A DNA stretch of 18,902 nt from Pirellulales bacterium (GTDB lineage: Bacteria > Planctomycetota > Planctomycetia > Pirellulales > JAICIG01): the NCBI GenBank assembly GCA_025924495.1, contig JAICIG010000113.1:1-18902 (forward strand), written 5' to 3'. A model generated the notes under the pieces. It had not been told where the DNA came from, made no database searches, and worked only from the letters and a program-made list of their open reading frames with translations. Numbering within the stretch: the stretch's first letter is position 1; each line of letters starts with the position of its first letter. A program made the translations under genes and the position numbers. Below are positions 8,561 through 16,086 of the stretch, piece after piece.

Positions 8561-8803
8561 TCAGGATTCTTCGGTGCGTTCGATCGGCAGATCGGCTTCC
8601 GCGGCGAGTCGAGGCGCGATGACGCCTTGAAAAAGTTGTTCTAGTTCGCGCAAGTGCTGGCCCGTCGCCGTATGAATGATGACTGCCCGATGCGTGCCCG
8701 CCGATTCGACTGTACGAACTCCGAATCCATGTCCTTTGAGTCGGCGTCGCACCTGCGATGCGTTGAGCTCAACGTACAGCCGGTCTCCCTTGATTTGTTT
8801 CAT
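8561..8803 (-). CDS. Small hypothetical protein, 80 residues
   Basis: Predicted 80-residue soluble protein starting MKQIKGDRLYVEL. The ATG at 8803 is preferred to one at 8839 because a GGAG lies about 10 bases upstream and the protein then starts at a well-formed beta strand. The sequence looks coding: alternating strands and helices (strand 8-13, helix 15-23, strand 27-42, helix 47-65), charged Glu/Arg-rich, with AVIIHTATGQHLRELEQLF in the middle. No signal peptide or membrane segment. I do not recognise the family securely; the size and fold pattern would fit a small regulatory or binding protein, but no function is claimed. It is divergent from the parvulin gene, with a 254-base gap. Confidence 0.65.
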   Translation of the reverse strand: MKQIKGDRLYVELNASQVRRRLKGHGFGVRTVESAGTHRAVIIHTATGQHLRELEQLFQGVIAPRLAAEADLPIERTEES

Positions 8804-9042
8804 GGCGATTGGCTCCGCAAGTGAGTCATCGCCCTTCATTGTAGGCTGGAAGCGGCGCCAGGCCTGTCAAAAGACCGTGTTTTACGCATCGGGGCACATC
8901 CATCAAACTTCTTTTGTCAATTCGGCTGCCAATCAAGATGGATTGCCTCATCGCTGTGGTCGGCTAAGCTAAGTGCAGCTGGCGCACCGTTCGTGCGTCC
9001 CGCACGAGAACCAATGGGATTTAACTCGGCTGCCCAATGCCG

Positions 9043-9050
9043 AAGGAAGG
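9043..9050 (+). promoter_or_regulatory. Ribosome binding site of the parvulin gene
   Basis: AAGGAAGG lies 7 bases before the ATG at 9058. It decides the start in favour of [12 protein letters not shown] over an in-frame ATG at 9037, which lies upstream of this site. Confidence 0.7.
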
Positions 9051-9057
9051 TGCTCTG

Positions 9058-9342
9058 ATGGCCAAGAAAGCCAGTGCACGCCATATCTTGGTGAAAACGA
9101 AAGAAACTTGCGAAGATCTCAAGAACCAGATTGCCGCCGGCGCCGATTTCGGCGACCTGGCCCGTCAACACTCGCAGTGTCCGTCGGGACAAGAGGGGGG
9201 CGACCTGGGCGAGTTTCGCCCCGGCCAGATGGTGCCGGAGTTCGACCGGGTTGTATTTAGCGCTCCCGTCAACACCGTGCAAGGGCCGGTCAAGACGCAG
9301 TTCGGCTGGCACTTGCTGGAGGTGACGAGCCGCACCGACTGA
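9058..9342 (+). CDS. ppiC: Parvulin-type peptidyl-prolyl cis-trans isomerase, PpiC-like
   Basis: A 94-residue single-domain parvulin, close in length and sequence to the 93-residue Escherichia coli PpiC. It catalyses cis-trans isomerisation of prolyl peptide bonds during protein folding. Family landmarks are all present: ARHILVK at 7-13 with active-site His9, [16 protein letters not shown] at 29-44 with Cys41, [17 protein letters not shown] at 47-63 with Met58, VFSAP at 66-70 and [10 protein letters not shown] at 80-89 with Phe82 and His85. No signal peptide is present, so the protein is probably cytoplasmic, unlike SurA or PrsA. The gene is followed after 55 bases by a membrane-anchored PQQ-propeller gene on the same strand, so the two may be cotranscribed. 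Confidence 0.96.
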   Translation: MAKKASARHILVKTKETCEDLKNQIAAGADFGDLARQHSQCPSGQEGGDLGEFRPGQMVPEFDRVVFSAPVNTVQGPVKTQFGWHLLEVTSRTD

Positions 9343-9397
9343 GCGCGGAGCCATCGGAGCCGGCATCGATCATAGGCCTGAGGCAAGGAATGGATTC

Positions 9398-11041
9398 ATG
9401 GAACAAGCTGGCGCCGAAACGGATTCCGATCGCCCGGTGCTACGGCATCGACCCCGGCTGTGGCCGCTGGCAATCGTGCTTGCGCTTGGCGGGGCGCTCG
9501 TCGCGACGATCCAAGCGACTGACCTTTTCGCGAACGATGCGGCGGTGCAATTCCTGGCGACCAGTTCGGCCATCGCGCTGACTTTGATGCTGGCAGCGTT
9601 CTGGGCAATCTTCTTTACGGGCTTGCCCCGACGAAAGCGAGCAGCGCTGCTGCTCTCGGGCATCGCACTCGTCGTTGGATTCTTCGCGCTGGTGCGAGTG
9701 GAAGGGGTCAGCGGCGACATGCGCCCGACCTTCGCCTGGCGTTGGCGGCCCCGTGCCGACCACCGCTTGACTCGTGAAATCACTGACGAAGGGAAGGCTG
9801 CCGACGCGACGGTCGACCTGACGCAAACGACCGATCACGATTTCCCCCAATTCCTCGGGCCGAACCGCGACGCCAAACTCAGCGGGCCGCGGTTGGCGCG
9901 CGACTGGGATGCTCAGCCGCCGAAAAAGATGTGGCGTCAACCGATCGGCGCCGGCTGGTCGTCGTTCGCCGTCGTTGGGCCTTACGCTGTCACCCAGGAG
10001 CAGCGCGGCGAGCAGGAGCTGATTAGTTGCTATGAGCTGCTCACCGGCAAGTTATTGTGGGCCCATGCAGACGCAGGTCGCTTCAGTGAAGTCATTGCGG
10101 GAGACGGGCCTCGTTCGACTCCGACAATTACCGATGGCCGCGTTTATGCCTTGGGGGCGGCAGGCACGTTGAATTGTCTTGACGGCGCGACCGGCGAGTC
10201 GATTTGGACGCACAACATACTGGATGAAAGCCAGGCGGCAAACGTGCAGTGGGGCAAAAGCTGTTCGCCCCTCATTGTCGATAACCTGGTGGTGGTCAGC
10301 GCGGGTGGCGCAAACGGCCATTCCTTGGTCGCTTACGACAAGAGTTCTGGCGAGGAGGTCTGGCACGGCGGCGACGATCCATCGAGCTACAGCTCGCCCG
10401 TGCTGACCACGCTGGTCGGCATGCCGCAAATTCTGATCGTCAACCATCATTGCCTAGCAGCCCATGATCCTGCCGATGGTCGCGTATTGTGGCGCTACCA
10501 GTGGCAAGGCACGCAACCGAAGGTGCCGCAGCCGATTCCCGTCGGCTCCGATCAAGTGTTCATTGCAGCCGGTTACGGCGTCGGCTGCATGTTGCTCGAC
10601 GTGAAGCAGGATGGCGACGGAGAATTCTCGGTCCACGAAGCCTGGAAGTCGCATAACCTGAAGCTGAAACCCAAGTTCACCAACGTCGTCTTGCAGGACG
10701 GCTTTGTTTATGGATTGGACGATGGCCGTTCCCTCGTCTGCCTGGAACTCGCCACGGGAAAACGCCGTTGGCAGGACGGCAAGTACGGCCACGGCCAGCT
10801 TCTGCTCGTCGGCGATCTCCTGTTGATTCAAGCCGAATCGGGCGCGGTAGCCTTGGTCGAGGCGACGCCGAAGCGTTATTCGGAGTTGACTCGATTCCAA
10901 GCGATCGAGGGCAAAACCTGGAACGATCCCGTGCTTGCCGGACGGCGCCTCCTCGTGCGCAACGCCGAAGAGGCGGCCTGTTATGAGCTGCCTTTGGCAG
11001 AAGACGCACAAGACGAGCTCGCGCGAGGCAGCGAACAATAG
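9398..11041 (+). CDS. Membrane-anchored PQQ-like beta-propeller protein
   Basis: Predicted 547-residue protein. Three hydrophobic segments at about 22-42, 52-74 and 82-100 anchor it in the membrane; the rest, from about 145 onward, is a PQQ-like (BamB/quinoprotein dehydrogenase-type) propeller outside the cytoplasm. It opens with the planctomycete signature FPQFLGPNRDA. Blades are marked by G-x-x-x-W or A-x-D-x-x-x-G repeats (ELLTGKLLWA, GATGESIWTH, DKSSGEEVWH, DPADGRVLWRY, ELATGKRRWQ). No dehydrogenase catalytic residues or haem motif were seen, so the propeller is more likely a binding scaffold than an enzyme. An AAGGAA about 8-13 bases upstream supports the start. The gene sits 55 bases after the parvulin gene and ends inside its own terminator hairpin. 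Confidence 0.9.
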   Translation: MEQAGAETDSDRPVLRHRPRLWPLAIVLALGGALVATIQATDLFANDAAVQFLATSSAIALTLMLAAFWAIFFTGLPRRKRAALLLSGIALVVGFFALVRVEGVSGDMRPTFAWRWRPRADHRLTREITDEGKAADATVDLTQTTDHDFPQFLGPNRDAKLSGPRLARDWDAQPPKKMWRQPIGAGWSSFAVVGPYAVTQEQRGEQELISCYELLTGKLLWAHADAGRFSEVIAGDGPRSTPTITDGRVYALGAAGTLNCLDGATGESIWTHNILDESQAANVQWGKSCSPLIVDNLVVVSAGGANGHSLVAYDKSSGEEVWHGGDDPSSYSSPVLTTLVGMPQILIVNHHCLAAHDPADGRVLWRYQWQGTQPKVPQPIPVGSDQVFIAAGYGVGCMLLDVKQDGDGEFSVHEAWKSHNLKLKPKFTNVVLQDGFVYGLDDGRSLVCLELATGKRRWQDGKYGHGQLLLVGDLLLIQAESGAVALVEATPKRYSELTRFQAIEGKTWNDPVLAGRRLLVRNAEEAACYELPLAEDAQDELARGSEQ

Positions 11042-11066
11042 CGATTGCATCATGCAATCGCTATTT
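11037..11066 (+). terminator. Terminator hairpin overlapping the propeller stop codon
   Basis: Perfect 13-bp inverted repeat (AATAGCGATTGCA at 11037-11049, TGCAATCGCTATT at 11053-11065) with a 3-base loop, followed by TTTGCTTT. The TAG stop codon (11039-11041) lies inside the left arm, so the last sense codons and the stop are part of the stem. The gene reading toward it from the other side stops at 11125. Confidence 0.8.
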
Positions 11067-11124
11067 GCTTTGGCCGCTATCGCCTGCAAATGGAGCGGCC
11101 TGCAGCTTCACTCTTCGAACAATA

Positions 11125-12297
11125 TCATTGCTTCGAGGCGCCAAAAGCGGCGTAGGCTGCCTGCTTAAAGGCTTCATGGCTTTGCTGGCCATCGCCGGGA
11201 AAGCCGGCGTGTTGGACCATGAAGATCGTAATTAAACCTGCTTTGGGAGAGACGGTCATGTTCGTCGCATAAGCGCCGCCATGGCCGTACCAATCGCCGC
11301 CGACCGCCCAGCCGAAACCGTAACCCTGTTTCAATTCGCCGGTTTGCCGGCTCGTCATCTTCTCGACGGCAGCCTGAGATAGGTATCGCTTCCCTTGCCA
11401 CTCGCCGCCGTTAAATACCATCTGGCAAAAGCGCGCCACGTCTTGAGCCGTGGAGAATAATCCGCCCGCCGGCATAGGCTGCCGCTGGCGATCGTTGAGC
11501 GGGTACTTGAGCTGAGTGACCGTCGTTTCTTCCAAGCCGTCTTTGGAAGCGTTCGGTTTATACGACTTCGCCAGGCGCTGCAATTGCTCCTCGTTCGGCC
11601 AGAAAGTCGTGTCTTTCATCCCGAGCGGATCGAACAGTCGCGTTTGCAGAAAGTCTTCATAAGGCATGCCGCTGACAACCTCAATGATCCGGCCGGCCGT
11701 ATTGATGCCGGCGTTGGAATACTGATAGTTGCTGTCAGGCTCGAATTGGAGCGGCGTCATCGCGTAGGTCAGAGCGCCAACTCGTAGCGTCAACAGGTCA
11801 AGCGTGGGCTGTTCCGCCGCTGACTTGAAGGGCAGTCCGCTGGTATGCGACAAAATATTTCGCACCATGATCGGGTGCTTGGGCCGCTTCAGCAGGAGAT
11901 GATCGCCATCTTGTTCGGCCGTCAGCCATTGGCCTTTGAACTCGGGCAGATATTTTTCGACTGGATCGTCGACGTTCACCTTTCCTTCATCGACGAGCAT
12001 CATCAGCGCCGTGGCGGTGATCGGCTTCGATTGCGAAGCGATCCAAAACAGGGCATCGGCCGGCATCGGTTTTTTTCCGGCGACGTCGGTAAAACCGACG
12101 GTTTCAAGGCTCAGCACTTTGTCTTTGTCAGCTACAAGCGCGACCGCGCCGGCCAGCGAATGGCTGTCGACAAACGGCTGCAAAGCCGCAGCGATGGCGT
12201 CCGGCTCTTTGGCCTCCGCCGACCACGGGCCTGCATGAACCACGGCGAGCAATAAAACGATTAGGCGCCCAAGGCGGTGGCCGTGGCGAATACTCAT
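11125..12297 (-). CDS. Secreted serine hydrolase, beta-lactamase (class C/esterase) family
   Basis: Predicted 390-residue member of the serine beta-lactamase-like family (PF00144 type: class C beta-lactamases, D,D-peptidases, esterases). The start at 12297 begins a signal peptide (RRLIV-type basic region, LLLAVV, then GPWSAEA) and has AGGGA 4 bases upstream; an ATG at 12345 is in frame but weaker. All catalytic motifs are visible: SxxK as S88-Q-S-K91, YxN as Y193-S-N195, and the HxG that replaces KTG as H339-G-G341. The fold is complete with no truncation. Members in environmental bacteria are more often esterases or peptidases than true antibiotic-resistance enzymes, and nothing here shows beta-lactam activity. 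It is a single-gene unit. Confidence 0.93.
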   Translation of the reverse strand: MSIRHGHRLGRLIVLLLAVVHAGPWSAEAKEPDAIAAALQPFVDSHSLAGAVALVADKDKVLSLETVGFTDVAGKKPMPADALFWIASQSKPITATALMMLVDEGKVNVDDPVEKYLPEFKGQWLTAEQDGDHLLLKRPKHPIMVRNILSHTSGLPFKSAAEQPTLDLLTLRVGALTYAMTPLQFEPDSNYQYSNAGINTAGRIIEVVSGMPYEDFLQTRLFDPLGMKDTTFWPNEEQLQRLAKSYKPNASKDGLEETTVTQLKYPLNDRQRQPMPAGGLFSTAQDVARFCQMVFNGGEWQGKRYLSQAAVEKMTSRQTGELKQGYGFGWAVGGDWYGHGGAYATNMTVSPKAGLITIFMVQHAGFPGDGQQSHEAFKQAAYAAFGASKQ

Positions 12298-12468
12298 CGT
12301 ATCCCTTTTCTCTGTTAGCGATCCAATAAAATACGAGGCGCTCATTCCGTCGTGATAAACGGCGCCTGGCGTCCAACGCGAGCAACGAGGCGACGACTGG
12401 CTAGGCTAGGCGGGGAGATTGCGCTTGTCAACGCGATTGAGACAGACGATGGCAGGGCGCCTACTTGG

Positions 12469-12488
12469 TTCGGACGGAGGCGTCCGAA
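12469..12488. terminator. Hairpin between the lipoprotein and serine hydrolase genes
   Basis: Perfect 8-bp inverted repeat (TTCGGACG and CGTCCGAA) with a 4-base loop, 75 bases after the stop of the lipoprotein gene on the minus strand. No T tract follows on either strand, so it is at best a weak terminator or stabilising hairpin. Confidence 0.35.
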
Positions 12489-12563
12489 ATTCGAGGGCGT
12501 CGAAAGTCCGCTCCGCCGCGCTCGCTTAAGACCGCGCAATGCTCTTCATCAATTCCGTATGGC

Positions 12564-13706
12564 TTAAGAGCCGCTGGCGATGCTGGGGCTGTAAGCGGCG
12601 CCGCCCCCTGCATTGGAAACTCCGCCGCCGCCTGAGATGTCTTGTTCATCTGGCGGCACGAGAGCCAGCACGATCAGCACAAACTTGGTCAGCGACCGGC
12701 TCGCCCAAGGCGCCGCCCAAACATAGCAATGCCCGCAGCGGCCGACGTCGCAGGCATGAGGCGGCACGTCTCGTTTACTTCCGACGAACAGCCACGGCCG
12801 CTGAAAGGCCTCGTCTTCGAGAAGTTCGAATAACTTGTCGATCTTCTCTTGCGCCTGATCGACGATGGCGACGTTCCTCTCGCGGCGACCGTCAACCGGG
12901 AAGCGAGGCACAAAGTGTAGTTCCGCTCCGCATACTTCTTGAGTGAGCTTGATGATTTTGTCTTCGGTCAAGACGCGCGCCTCGGTGGTCAGCGACACCC
13001 ACGCCTGCGCCGTATCGGCAGTCAGCACGCGCGCTTCGAGCATGGCCTTCAGCGGACCGACGCCGTCTGTGGGAGCGTGCTGGGTGAGCTGGGGTCGGCC
13101 CGGCGCAGTGCGCGTCGCATCGGCCGCGCGCAATTGATCGATAATGCTTTCCTGATTTCGCAATTCGTCGCGCAGTTCCTGATTCTGCTGTCGAAACTCT
13201 TCACGCTGCGCCGCATCGGGGACGAGAGCTTCGATCAGCTCGTCGAGCGCCCGCTGGGAAAGCACGATGTGATGGCTGACGGCGGTCTCGCCAATTGTCT
13301 TATAGACTTCGAGTCGCGCTTCGGCATCTTGCGGATTGATTGCCAGGCGATAGGCGAGTTGCAGGCTTTCGAGTTCATCGACGTCTACGGCTGGCTCTAC
13401 GTCCCACTGCCCGACCACGCCACGCTGGCCGCCGACGCTGGGATTCAGGCTGCGGTTGAAGAGAAAGAAAGCATCGAGCGATAGGCTGCCCTGATCGGCG
13501 ACTTGCACCAGGCCGCCGCGCAGCTTGAGATGCCAGGCCAGCGAATCGGGATTCGAGGTGAACATCGCCAGATTATCGAGCACCTGCCGACGTTGCAGGT
13601 CCGACAAGGTGCTGCCCTGGCCAATCGTACTGCGCGCCAATTGAAAGTGGGTGCAGCCCAAGCAAGAAGCTAGCGCTAGGGCGACCATGGTTGCACGCAG
13701 CAGCAC
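12564..13706 (-). CDS. Planctomycete lipoprotein of unknown function
   Basis: Predicted 380-residue lipoprotein. The start is a GTG at 13706, preceded 6 bases upstream by GGGGGGAT; a later ATG at 13688 is in frame. The leader ends in L12-A-S-C15, a canonical lipobox, with a second possible Cys at 18. Residues 35-160 are mixed alpha/beta. Residues 164-195 are Gln/Glu/Arg-rich and probably coiled coil. A short duplication, EARVLTAD at 224-231 and EARVLTED at 242-249, follows. The C-terminus holds three Cys (C319, C324, C327), then VYVWAAPW-like aromatic sequence, a hydrophobic stretch KFVLIVLALVPPDE at 341-354 and a Gly/Ser-rich tail. I recognise no enzyme family. It lies downstream of the Gly-rich protein gene on the same strand, 242 bases away. 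Confidence 0.8.
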   Translation of the reverse strand: MLLRATMVALALASCLGCTHFQLARSTIGQGSTLSDLQRRQVLDNLAMFTSNPDSLAWHLKLRGGLVQVADQGSLSLDAFFLFNRSLNPSVGGQRGVVGQWDVEPAVDVDELESLQLAYRLAINPQDAEARLEVYKTIGETAVSHHIVLSQRALDELIEALVPDAAQREEFRQQNQELRDELRNQESIIDQLRAADATRTAPGRPQLTQHAPTDGVGPLKAMLEARVLTADTAQAWVSLTTEARVLTEDKIIKLTQEVCGAELHFVPRFPVDGRRERNVAIVDQAQEKIDKLFELLEDEAFQRPWLFVGSKRDVPPHACDVGRCGHCYVWAAPWASRSLTKFVLIVLALVPPDEQDISGGGGVSNAGGGAAYSPSIASGS

Positions 13707-13712
13707 GCAAAT

Positions 13713-13720
13713 ATCCCCCC
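13713..13720 (-). promoter_or_regulatory. Ribosome binding site for a GTG start
   Basis: Read on the minus strand this is GGGGGGAT, 6 bases before the GTG at 13706. It supports GTG as the real start of the lipoprotein, rather than ATG at 13688, which would shorten the leader by six residues. Confidence 0.6.
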
Positions 13721-13882
13721 AGCCAAGCGTGATTGCCCTGCCCAGGATGGTTCAAAATGGGAGAACTGCGCCGGAAATGCCTGCACGGATGGCGCAGCCC
13801 TCGGGGTATCGTCGCATTGCTCTGCGAACTTGAGCAACTCAGACGGATTCCGCCGAAAACGACGGCTGGCAAAGCCGCTCGG

Positions 13883-13910
13883 CGGACCGACGAAAAACTG
13901 CGCCGGTCCG
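13883..13910 (-). terminator. Possible 3' hairpin of the Gly-rich protein gene
   Basis: Perfect 7-bp inverted repeat (CGGACCG and CGGTCCG) with a 14-base loop, 39 bases past the stop of the gene at 13949 on the minus strand. The loop contains TTTTT but no T tract follows the stem, so this is only a tentative 3' end. Confidence 0.35.
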
Positions 13911-13948
13911 ACTAAAGAATTCCAGCCACAGCGCCGAGCATGGCCGCG

Positions 13949-15004
13949 CTACTCGACGCCCGCACGTTGTCGCTGCGAGCGTTGGCCGGGGCCTCGCTGT
14001 TGACCGGGCTCACGTTTTTCTCCGGGCTCACGCTCTTGGCCCGGACTGGCCCCCTGGGCTGGCGGCCCAAATCCGCGGGGACGAAGCTTGGCGAGGTCGA
14101 AAGACTCTCCTTTGAGCTCATCGAATTCTTTTTGCTGATCCTCGGTCAGCACCGCCAGCACTTGCGAATCGCGATCTTCGTTGAGCTTTCGCATCTTCTC
14201 GACGTTTTCTTGGAATTGTTGACCGCCCGGCGGGCCTCCCTGGGGCTGCGCATCGCCGCCGGGCGCTCTGGAGCCGCCACCGGGCTGCTTTGCATCACCA
14301 TTTGGTTGCAGCGGATTGCCGCCGAAGCCAGGCGCGTTGCCGTTGGGCCGTCCGCCTGGGCTGCCGAATCCTCCGCCCGGCGGCATCAAGCTGGCGAACA
14401 TTTCCCGCATTTTCTCGCCCGCAGCGTCGAAGGCAGCTTGAATCCGCTTTTGCTGGTCTTTCGACAGGTTCAGGGCTTTCACGATTTCGTCATTGCGCAA
14501 AGTCATCGTGCCGGCAGACTGATAACCGATCTGCTTTAATCGCTTGACCTGGTCCGGTTTCATCAGCTTGGCCAAACGCGGCTGGAACTTCGCGTTGAGC
14601 TTCTGCGTCGTCTTTTCTTGTTTCGCGCGCATTTCTTCGAACATCTTCGTGCGCTGCTCGGCCGACATCTCGCCGAACTTCGCGGGATCGAAGCTGGGCG
14701 GTTGCATCTGCTTTTGCATATCTTCGAGGTATGAGTCGACGAGCTTTTCGGCCTGGGCGATTTGTTTCTTGGTTAGTTTCAACTCTTCCTGCACGGCGGC
14801 GTTCTTCAGCAGGAAAATCGGATTGCTGCCCATGCCCATGCCGCCGCCCATGCCCATCATCATCGGTCCGCCCGGCGGCCCTCCTGGTGGTCCGCCGAAG
14901 CCGCGCCCGGAACCAGCCGGCGGCTGGGCGAGAACGCTCGACGCAAGAAACAAGCAGGCCGTTAAGCTGACAATGCCAAACAACCGCGATGGAATTTGCC
15001 GCAT
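13949..15004 (-). CDS. Secreted Gly/Pro/Met-rich protein with two LTxxQ-like helical units
   Basis: Predicted 351-residue exported protein. AGGAG lies 8 bases before the ATG at 15004, and the first 26 residues are a Sec signal peptide ending VLA. Residues 28-60 are Gly/Pro then Met/Gly-rich. Three helical units resemble the LTxxQ (Spy/CpxP-like) pattern: LKLTKKQIAQAEKLV near 76-89, LNLSKDQQKRIQAAF near 178-192 and LAVLTEDQQKEFDEL near 283-297. They are separated by a Pro/Gly/Asn-rich linker at 208-262. The tail from 320 is a Pro-Gly-Gln-Arg-rich repeat. No catalytic motif. A periplasmic or envelope-stress role would fit the LTxxQ likeness but is inference. The gene starts 85 bases after the intradiol dioxygenase gene on the same strand, so cotranscription is possible. 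Confidence 0.85.
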   Translation of the reverse strand: MRQIPSRLFGIVSLTACLFLASSVLAQPPAGSGRGFGGPPGGPPGGPMMMGMGGGMGMGSNPIFLLKNAAVQEELKLTKKQIAQAEKLVDSYLEDMQKQMQPPSFDPAKFGEMSAEQRTKMFEEMRAKQEKTTQKLNAKFQPRLAKLMKPDQVKRLKQIGYQSAGTMTLRNDEIVKALNLSKDQQKRIQAAFDAAGEKMREMFASLMPPGGGFGSPGGRPNGNAPGFGGNPLQPNGDAKQPGGGSRAPGGDAQPQGGPPGGQQFQENVEKMRKLNEDRDSQVLAVLTEDQQKEFDELKGESFDLAKLRPRGFGPPAQGASPGQEREPGEKREPGQQRGPGQRSQRQRAGVE

Positions 15005-15012
15005 GAGAAAGG

Positions 15013-15017
15013 CTCCT
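15013..15017 (-). promoter_or_regulatory. Ribosome binding site deciding the Gly-rich protein start
   Basis: AGGAG on the minus strand, 8 bases before the ATG at 15004. It rules against the longer frame to 15118, which would place 38 basic residues ahead of the signal peptide and overlap the dioxygenase gene. Confidence 0.65.
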
Positions 15018-15089
15018 GGGATTAGACGACAACTGCCCGCACACCTCTCTCTTCCGTTCCGTGGCGTCGGCAGGCTGCCCCCGCGCCAA

Positions 15090-15767
15090 TCAGGCCTCAG
15101 GCGTGAAGCCAAGCACAATATCGAATCGAGCAGCTAATTCGCCGGCCCGCGATTCCTTGATCGGGGCAAAGTCGACCAGCACGGCTGCCTTGGCGCGAGG
15201 ATCGCGGATCCGGCTCAAGAGGCCGTCGCGTTCGTTGCCCGGCTCTCCCTTGACATAGCACTGGGTGGTGAACTTCTCGCGGCCTTTTGTCTTGACGGCG
15301 AAATGAATGTGCGGCGTTCTGCCCGGATAAGGCACGGGCTTAATCGTGCGGAAGTAATACTCGCCGGTCGAACCTGTCAAGAATCGGCCGAAGCCTTGGA
15401 AGTTCCGATCGCGCTGGTCGCCATTGTTACTGCCCGAATGCAAGTAAGCGCCATGCTTGTCGACTTGCCAGATCTCGATCGTCGCATTGCGGACCGGCTC
15501 GCCGCGTGCATCGAGCAATCGACCGCTCAGATGGGTGACTTCGCCGACCGCAGGCGTGATTGCATCGTTCACAATCAGCAAGTCATTGTCGGTGTCGAGC
15601 GGCAAATGATCCGGATAAAACGGCCCCTCGGTCTGAGCCGGAGTCCTTGTAAGCTCCTCGGCAAGCAGCCCCGGCGCTGAATAAAACGCGGCCGTCCCCA
15701 AGACAGCAGTGCGGAGGAAATTGCGGCGTGCGACGGGCGAGAAAGGCTGACTCATGTTTTGGACCAT
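15090..15767 (-). CDS. Tat-exported intradiol ring-cleavage dioxygenase, protocatechuate 3,4-dioxygenase-like
   Basis: Predicted 225-residue non-haem iron(III) dioxygenase of the intradiol family, which opens catechol-type rings between the two hydroxyls. A Tat leader is present (ARRNFLRTAVLG at 13-24). The family opening TEGPFYPD is at 46-53. The four iron ligands can be placed by motif: Tyr108 in KHGAYLH, Tyr137 in GEYYFRTIKP, His153 and His155 in TPHIHF. Length suits a one-subunit type rather than an alpha/beta pair. Two ATGs (15767 and 15755) lie close together and neither has a Shine-Dalgarno; 15755 is an equally good start. Exported intradiol dioxygenases are known in planctomycetes and other bacteria; the substrate is unknown and no other aromatic-pathway genes are nearby. 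Confidence 0.92.
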   Translation of the reverse strand: MVQNMSQPFSPVARRNFLRTAVLGTAAFYSAPGLLAEELTRTPAQTEGPFYPDHLPLDTDNDLLIVNDAITPAVGEVTHLSGRLLDARGEPVRNATIEIWQVDKHGAYLHSGSNNGDQRDRNFQGFGRFLTGSTGEYYFRTIKPVPYPGRTPHIHFAVKTKGREKFTTQCYVKGEPGNERDGLLSRIRDPRAKAAVLVDFAPIKESRAGELAARFDIVLGFTPEA

Positions 15768-16086
15768 GAATTGGGGTGAGGTGATGACAGATCAAGTGCG
15801 ATCATTCTGCGGCGCCTCAACCATCAGAAGAAATCTATGGCGCTCACCAGCGGCTTCATTCTATCAGGGCAACCTTAAGCTTGGATGAAGCCGCCGCCGC
15901 CGTGTTCCGGCGGATAACGTAATGCCGCGCCAAACGTTCAGTGGCGGCCGGCGGACGCAGGTTACGCCGCCAGACAGATATTTCTGCGCTGGTCCGTCGC
16001 TTTTGGCGGTTGGCGATGAGCCAAAGCACTTGCTGGTGCAGGCGACGCAGGCGGCCAACGCCTTCAAAGTGGCTCAATCCGCCCAA
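15768..16086. other. Intergenic region between the dioxygenase and the winged-helix gene
   Basis: About 320 bases without a convincing gene. Short open frames cross it on both strands, but they are Arg/Pro-rich or overlap one another, and none has a binding site. A 6-bp inverted repeat with a 5-base loop (15897-15902 and 15908-15913) sits inside a CCG-rich run. It could serve as the 3' end of the gene stopping at 16087, but no T tract follows. The part next to 15767 should hold the promoter of the dioxygenase; I see no clear -35/-10 pair. Confidence 0.5.

Noticed and set aside
13940..14539. A 199-codon plus-strand open frame opposite the Gly-rich secreted protein
   Set aside because: The minus-strand gene has a signal peptide, a good ribosome site and LTxxQ-like repeats. 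The plus frame is Leu/Ala/Arg-rich and has no domain; it mirrors codon bias.
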